From: Bacillus cabrialesii
Lineage (GTDB): Bacteria; Bacillota; Bacilli; Bacillales; Bacillaceae
Length of the DNA stretch: 64,000 nt
Direction of reading: 5' to 3'
Assembly: GCF_004124315.2 (NCBI RefSeq)
Contig: NZ_CP096889.1
Span: 975,001 to 1,039,000 of the forward strand
The notes under the pieces are model-generated. The model was not told the DNA's origin. It worked only from the letters and a program-made list of their open reading frames with translations, and searched no databases. The position numbers and the translations under genes were made by a program. This document shows, piece after piece, positions 61,327 to 64,000 of the stretch; positions within the stretch are counted from its first letter, which is position 1, and each line of letters opens with the position of its first letter.

Positions 61327-62769
61327 TTAGAAATATCGTTTTGCACCGAGATAGCGCTGTTTCCAGTAAGAGTTATTCATATTGGAAATCACAACTCCGG
61401 AATCATTGGCATTAATGAATTCGCCGTTTCCAAGATAAATTCCGACGTGGGAAGGGCCGGCTTTATAGGTTGTAAAGAAAACGAAGTCTCCGACAGCAGG
61501 CTGGCTGACAGATTTCATTGTGTTCCAATATCCGGCTGCGGTTAATCTTGATACGGATGTGACTTTGTTCAGTGCATAGTACATGAAACCGCTGCAGTCA
61601 AATCCATTCGGTGTCGTGCCTCCCCAGCGATACGGAACTCCAAGCTGCGCTTTAGCGGCTGCGATCATTGTGTTAATCTTTGCGCTAGTTGAACTGGATG
61701 TGCTTGAAGAACCGGATGAAGAAGAGCCTGAAGATGAAGCTTTTCCGGTAATGACCAGCTTTTGGCCAACCTGTAAGACATCTGTTTTTAAATTGTTTTT
61801 CTCCCGAATCTGCTGGGCTGTCACATTGAACTTTTGAGCAATCACCCACAAGGAATCTCCGCTTTTCACCGTGTATGTAGACGTTGTCGTGCCAGAACCC
61901 GCATTTGACGAAGAAGACGACGATGAAGAAGAGCCAGAAGATGCTTTGCCTGTCAGCTTCAGCACTTGTCCGACGTACAGCACGTCTGATTTCAAATTGT
62001 TGCTGTTTCGGATTTGCTGTACAGTCAGGTTATAGTTGTTCGCGATTTTCCAAAGTGAATCTCCGCTTTTTACCGTGTATTTCGTTGTTGCTGCAGTTTT
62101 ATTCGAATGAGATGAAGTGTCTTTGGAAGACGTATCAGAACCGCTTGATTTTGTTTTTAACACTTGATTTACATAAATGGTATCTGATTTCAAATTGTTC
62201 AAGACCTTCAATTCAGCGACGGACATACTGACTTTGTTCGCGACTTTCCAAAGCGAATCTCCAAGCTTCACCTTATATGTTCGGGAAGAAGCTGAAGAGC
62301 TTGAGCTCTTATTAGAACTGCTTTTTGTACTGGAACTAGAGCTTGGGCTTGAGGAAACGGTACCGGACACCTTTAATTTCTGCCCCGCACGAATCATGTC
62401 GCTGCTTAGTCCGTTTAATTTTTTCAGTTGCTGCACCGTCATTTTAAACTCATTTGCGATCAGCCAAAGCGAATCTCCGCTTTTTACTGTGTAAACAGAA
62501 CTTCCGCTCTTCTTGGTTGTTGAGCTTGAAGTAGATGAAGCGCCGGAATTGCTGCCTGGAATGGTAAGCGTCTGGCCGATCGACAGAACGGTAGTCGAAA
62601 GATGGTTGGCGGATGTGATAGCCGCCACACTTGTGTTATAGTTTTGGGCCAGTTTCCATAAAGAATCTCCGCTTTTGACCTTAATCGTTGCTGCTTCAGC
62701 TGGTGTCACTGCTAAAGTTGTACTGACAATCGCAGATGCTGTCAGCCCTGCTGCTAATTTCTTTTTCAT
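61327..62769 (-). CDS. lytF: D,L-endopeptidase autolysin LytF
   Basis: A 480-residue cell-wall hydrolase. Signal peptide MKKKLAAGLTASAIVSTTLA ends at AEA (26). Five LysM repeats follow (each around VKSGDSLWxIA), separated by Ser-rich linkers. A C-terminal NlpC/P60 domain (about 365-480) carries Cys in GFDCSGFMYYAL and His in GPSHVGIYLG. It cleaves D-Glu-meso-DAP bonds at septa and poles for cell separation. It is expressed with motility genes via sigma-D; a matching promoter is present. Confidence 0.97.
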   Translation of the reverse strand: MKKKLAAGLTASAIVSTTLAVTPAEAATIKVKSGDSLWKLAQNYNTSVAAITSANHLSTTVLSIGQTLTIPGSNSGASSTSSSTTKKSGSSVYTVKSGDSLWLIANEFKMTVQQLKKLNGLSSDMIRAGQKLKVSGTVSSSPSSSSSTKSSSNKSSSSSASSRTYKVKLGDSLWKVANKVSMSVAELKVLNNLKSDTIYVNQVLKTKSSGSDTSSKDTSSHSNKTAATTKYTVKSGDSLWKIANNYNLTVQQIRNSNNLKSDVLYVGQVLKLTGKASSGSSSSSSSSSNAGSGTTTSTYTVKSGDSLWVIAQKFNVTAQQIREKNNLKTDVLQVGQKLVITGKASSSGSSSSGSSSTSSSTSAKINTMIAAAKAQLGVPYRWGGTTPNGFDCSGFMYYALNKVTSVSRLTAAGYWNTMKSVSQPAVGDFVFFTTYKAGPSHVGIYLGNGEFINANDSGVVISNMNNSYWKQRYLGAKRYF

Positions 62770-62819
62770 CTGAGCTCTCCTTTTTCCCCCAATAATTTTG
62801 AATTTGCTGTTTCTTTTTT

Positions 62820-62846
62820 ATATCGGCAGATTCGCCCTATCGTTTT
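62820..62846 (-). promoter_or_regulatory. Sigma-D promoter of lytF
   Basis: On the minus strand AAAA (62843-62846), 15 bases, then GCCGATAT (62820-62827). The -10 is an exact sigma-D match (consensus TAAA-N15-GCCGATAT). Confidence 0.9.
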
Positions 62847-62919
62847 GCCTTTTTTGAAAAACAGCTATATTATCTTAACAAAAAAGGGGAAAAAGGGCAT
62901 AAAAAAAGAAGGAATCGTT

Positions 62920-63360
62920 CTATTCCTTCATTCTTAACAGCTTCATGATATCTTCTTTGTTTTTGACAAGGTCGCGCAGTGTGTAGTTGTCTAAAACCGC
63001 AAGATAGGCCATAAGCGCTTCATTAAGCACATGCTTTAAACCGCACACCGGCGAAATAACGCAGAGATTCTTGTTCGCGTCAAAACATTCAACAATATTA
63101 AAATCGTCCTCCGTTTTTCTGACAACCTCACCGATATTGATGTCTTCAGGGTCCATGCCTAAGCGTATGCCGCCGCCTCGTCCGCGTATCGTTTCTACGT
63201 AGCCGAGCTGGCCGAGCCTGTATATGACTTTCATAAGATGATTTTTTGAAATAGAATACGTTTCGGCAATCTGTTTTATATTTGATAGTTCTCCGGGACG
63301 TTCTGCAGCCAGAAAAATCAATACTCTTAATGAATAATCTGTGTAATTTGTTAACCTCAT
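62920..63360 (-). CDS. nsrR: Nitric-oxide-sensing repressor NsrR
   Basis: The 146-residue Rrf2-family regulator has the winged helix YSISKNHLMKVIYRLGQLGY and the three-Cys cluster-binding loop CFDANKNLCVISPVC. The 4Fe-4S cluster reacts with NO and releases DNA, derepressing genes such as nasD and hmp. A partial dyad AAGATATAGAAAATGTCTTAT lies 15-35 bases upstream and could allow autoregulation. ATG 63360 has a moderate site GAGGTC. Confidence 0.96.
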   Translation of the reverse strand: MRLTNYTDYSLRVLIFLAAERPGELSNIKQIAETYSISKNHLMKVIYRLGQLGYVETIRGRGGGIRLGMDPEDINIGEVVRKTEDDFNIVECFDANKNLCVISPVCGLKHVLNEALMAYLAVLDNYTLRDLVKNKEDIMKLLRMKE

Positions 63361-63551
63361 AATAAGACCTCAGAATAAGACATTTTCTATATCTTATCAT
63401 AATCGATTGAAAAATGAAAAAAAAGGAATTAGCTGATAAAAAAAGTGCACCCAGCAGGGGACTGACCCCATAAGATGAGACAAATAAAAACACCTTCAAG
63501 TTTGAAAACGGATGATTGTTATCCGAAATTAGACTTGGGGGTGTTTTTTCT

Positions 63552-63884
63552 ATGGGGACAAGAGTGAGTTATCCGGTTGAAGTGAAACAGAAGGCTGTAG
63601 AAATGAGATTGGCAGGCGTACCTATGAAAGAGATCATGCAGAAATTGAATATTAAGAATAAGACACAGGTTCAGACATGGGTTAGATGGCATAAGGCTGG
63701 TGATACACATCGATTCGAACAGCCTGTTGGAAAGCAATACACTTACGGAAAAGGTCCGGAGTATTCTTCCGAATTAGAGAAACTGCAGGCAGAGAATTGT
63801 TATCTAAGACAACAGAATGAAGTGTTAAAAAAGTACAACGAATTGGAAAGGAAGTTGATAGCGAAACGTCAGTCGAACTTGTAG
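63552..63884 (+). CDS. IS3-family transposase OrfA
   Basis: A 110-residue protein with an N-terminal helix-turn-helix (SYPVEVKQKAVEMRLAG; KEIMQKLNIKNKTQVQTWVR) and a Leu-zipper-type C-terminus (LEKLQAENCYLRQQNEVLKK). This is OrfA of IS3-type elements, which binds the terminal repeats. ATG 63552 follows the weak GGGGGTG site. A -1 frameshift near its end joins it to OrfB. Confidence 0.93.
   Translation: MGTRVSYPVEVKQKAVEMRLAGVPMKEIMQKLNIKNKTQVQTWVRWHKAGDTHRFEQPVGKQYTYGKGPEYSSELEKLQAENCYLRQQNEVLKKYNELERKLIAKRQSNL
63827..63833 (+). other. Programmed -1 frameshift site of the IS element
   Basis: AAAAAAG in the zero-frame codon context TTA AAA AAG is the classic A AAA AAG slippery heptamer of IS150-group elements. 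After slipping, the -1 frame is open from GTA CAA CGA through OrfB to the end of the window. Confidence 0.88.
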
Positions 63885-64000
63885 AAGTATTGCGCAGCAC
63901 AATGACCGTGCAGGATATCTGTATTCATTTAGGTATCTCTCGAGCGTCTTATTATCGTTGGAAGAAGAATCGGATGAAGGATCATCCCAAGCGACATTTG
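63833..64000 (+). CDS. IS3-family transposase OrfB, N-terminal part (runs off the end)
   Basis: In the -1 frame relative to OrfA, the text reads SVELVEVLRSTMTVQDICIH and then LGISRASYYRWKK, the typical HTH_21-type start of the OrfB integrase region. The DDE catalytic domain lies beyond the window. Translation depends on the slippery site or an internal start. Confidence 0.88.

Larger units (their letters stand above)
63461..64000 (+). mobile_element. IS3-family insertion sequence, 5' part
   Basis: An insertion sequence begins about 100 bases upstream of nsrR and runs off the window. The left end is probably near GGGACTGACCCCATAAGA (63457 onwards), which resembles IS150-group ends; the exact terminus and target duplication cannot be set without the right end. 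It carries orfA, a slippery site and the start of orfB. Confidence 0.85.

Noticed and set aside
61700..62700. Periodic repeats of about 200 bases
   Set aside because: They are the LysM repeats and Ser linkers of lytF, with no array structure of their own.

Overview
The window is chromosomal DNA of a Bacillus subtilis-group bacterium. The gene order (end of the trnD tRNA cluster, spo0M, thiC, senS, katA, ssuBACD, a gene for the S14 paralogue, queG, prkA, the yhb and yhc genes, tcyP, cspB, glpPFKD, pgcA, azr, lytF, nsrR) and the protein lengths match that part of the B. subtilis chromosome as I remember it. Several differences show it is not the 168 laboratory strain: a four-gene AT-rich insertion between yhcC and yhcE, a frameshifted sortase gene yhcS, an insertion sequence next to nsrR, and no gene between thiC and senS. 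Gene symbols come from recognising the proteins and the order; no database search was run.

Layout. 1-600: the end of a tRNA cluster (Gly, Cys, Leu-TAA, Leu-CAA). 0.6-6.7 kb: spo0M, ygaJ, thiC behind a TPP riboswitch, senS, and katA with a textbook PerR box. 6.9-11.5 kb: the aliphatic sulfonate operon ssuBACD with a CymR-type site and a leader that resembles the senS leader. 11.5-18.6 kb: a Zur-controlled S14 paralogue, tRNA-Gly(TCC), queG, trmL and the yhbDEF bactofilin operon. 18.6-22.1 kb: prkA and yhbH, usually sporulation genes. 22.2-26.0 kb: a MarR/EmrAB-type efflux operon, yhbI-yhbJ-yhcABC.

26.0-29.96 kb is the accessory region. It encodes a secreted Ala/Gly-rich peptide precursor, an SdpA-family protein, an SdpB-family membrane protein and a transglutaminase-fold protein with a membrane tail. 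This resembles the SDP (sporulation delaying protein) toxin system but has different gene content. It is bracketed by a ~320 bp direct repeat of the yhcC 3' end and terminator; the distal copy is frameshifted. 30.0-33.8 kb: the yhcEFGHI GntR/ABC operon. 33.8-40.8 kb: cspB, a MetQ-like lipoprotein gene, a diguanylate cyclase gene, tcyP, and spore-associated yhcM, yhcN and yhcQ. 40.9-45.1 kb: the wall-anchored nuclease YhcR and its sortase gene yhcS, which carries a frameshift. 45.2-49.5 kb: yhcT to yhcX. 49.6-49.9 kb: a decayed membrane-protein gene. 49.9-56.2 kb: yhxA and the glycerol regulon, with paired GlpP antitermination leaders. 56.3-64 kb: pgcA, the two-component pair yhcYZ, azr, lytF with a sigma-D promoter, nsrR, and the start of an IS3-family element with a programmed -1 frameshift site.

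Most of the window is core metabolism, stress response and sporulation. The Sdp-like island is the strongest candidate for an undescribed system. The paired senS/ssuB leaders, the broken sortase and a 29-codon membrane-peptide gene are secondary points.
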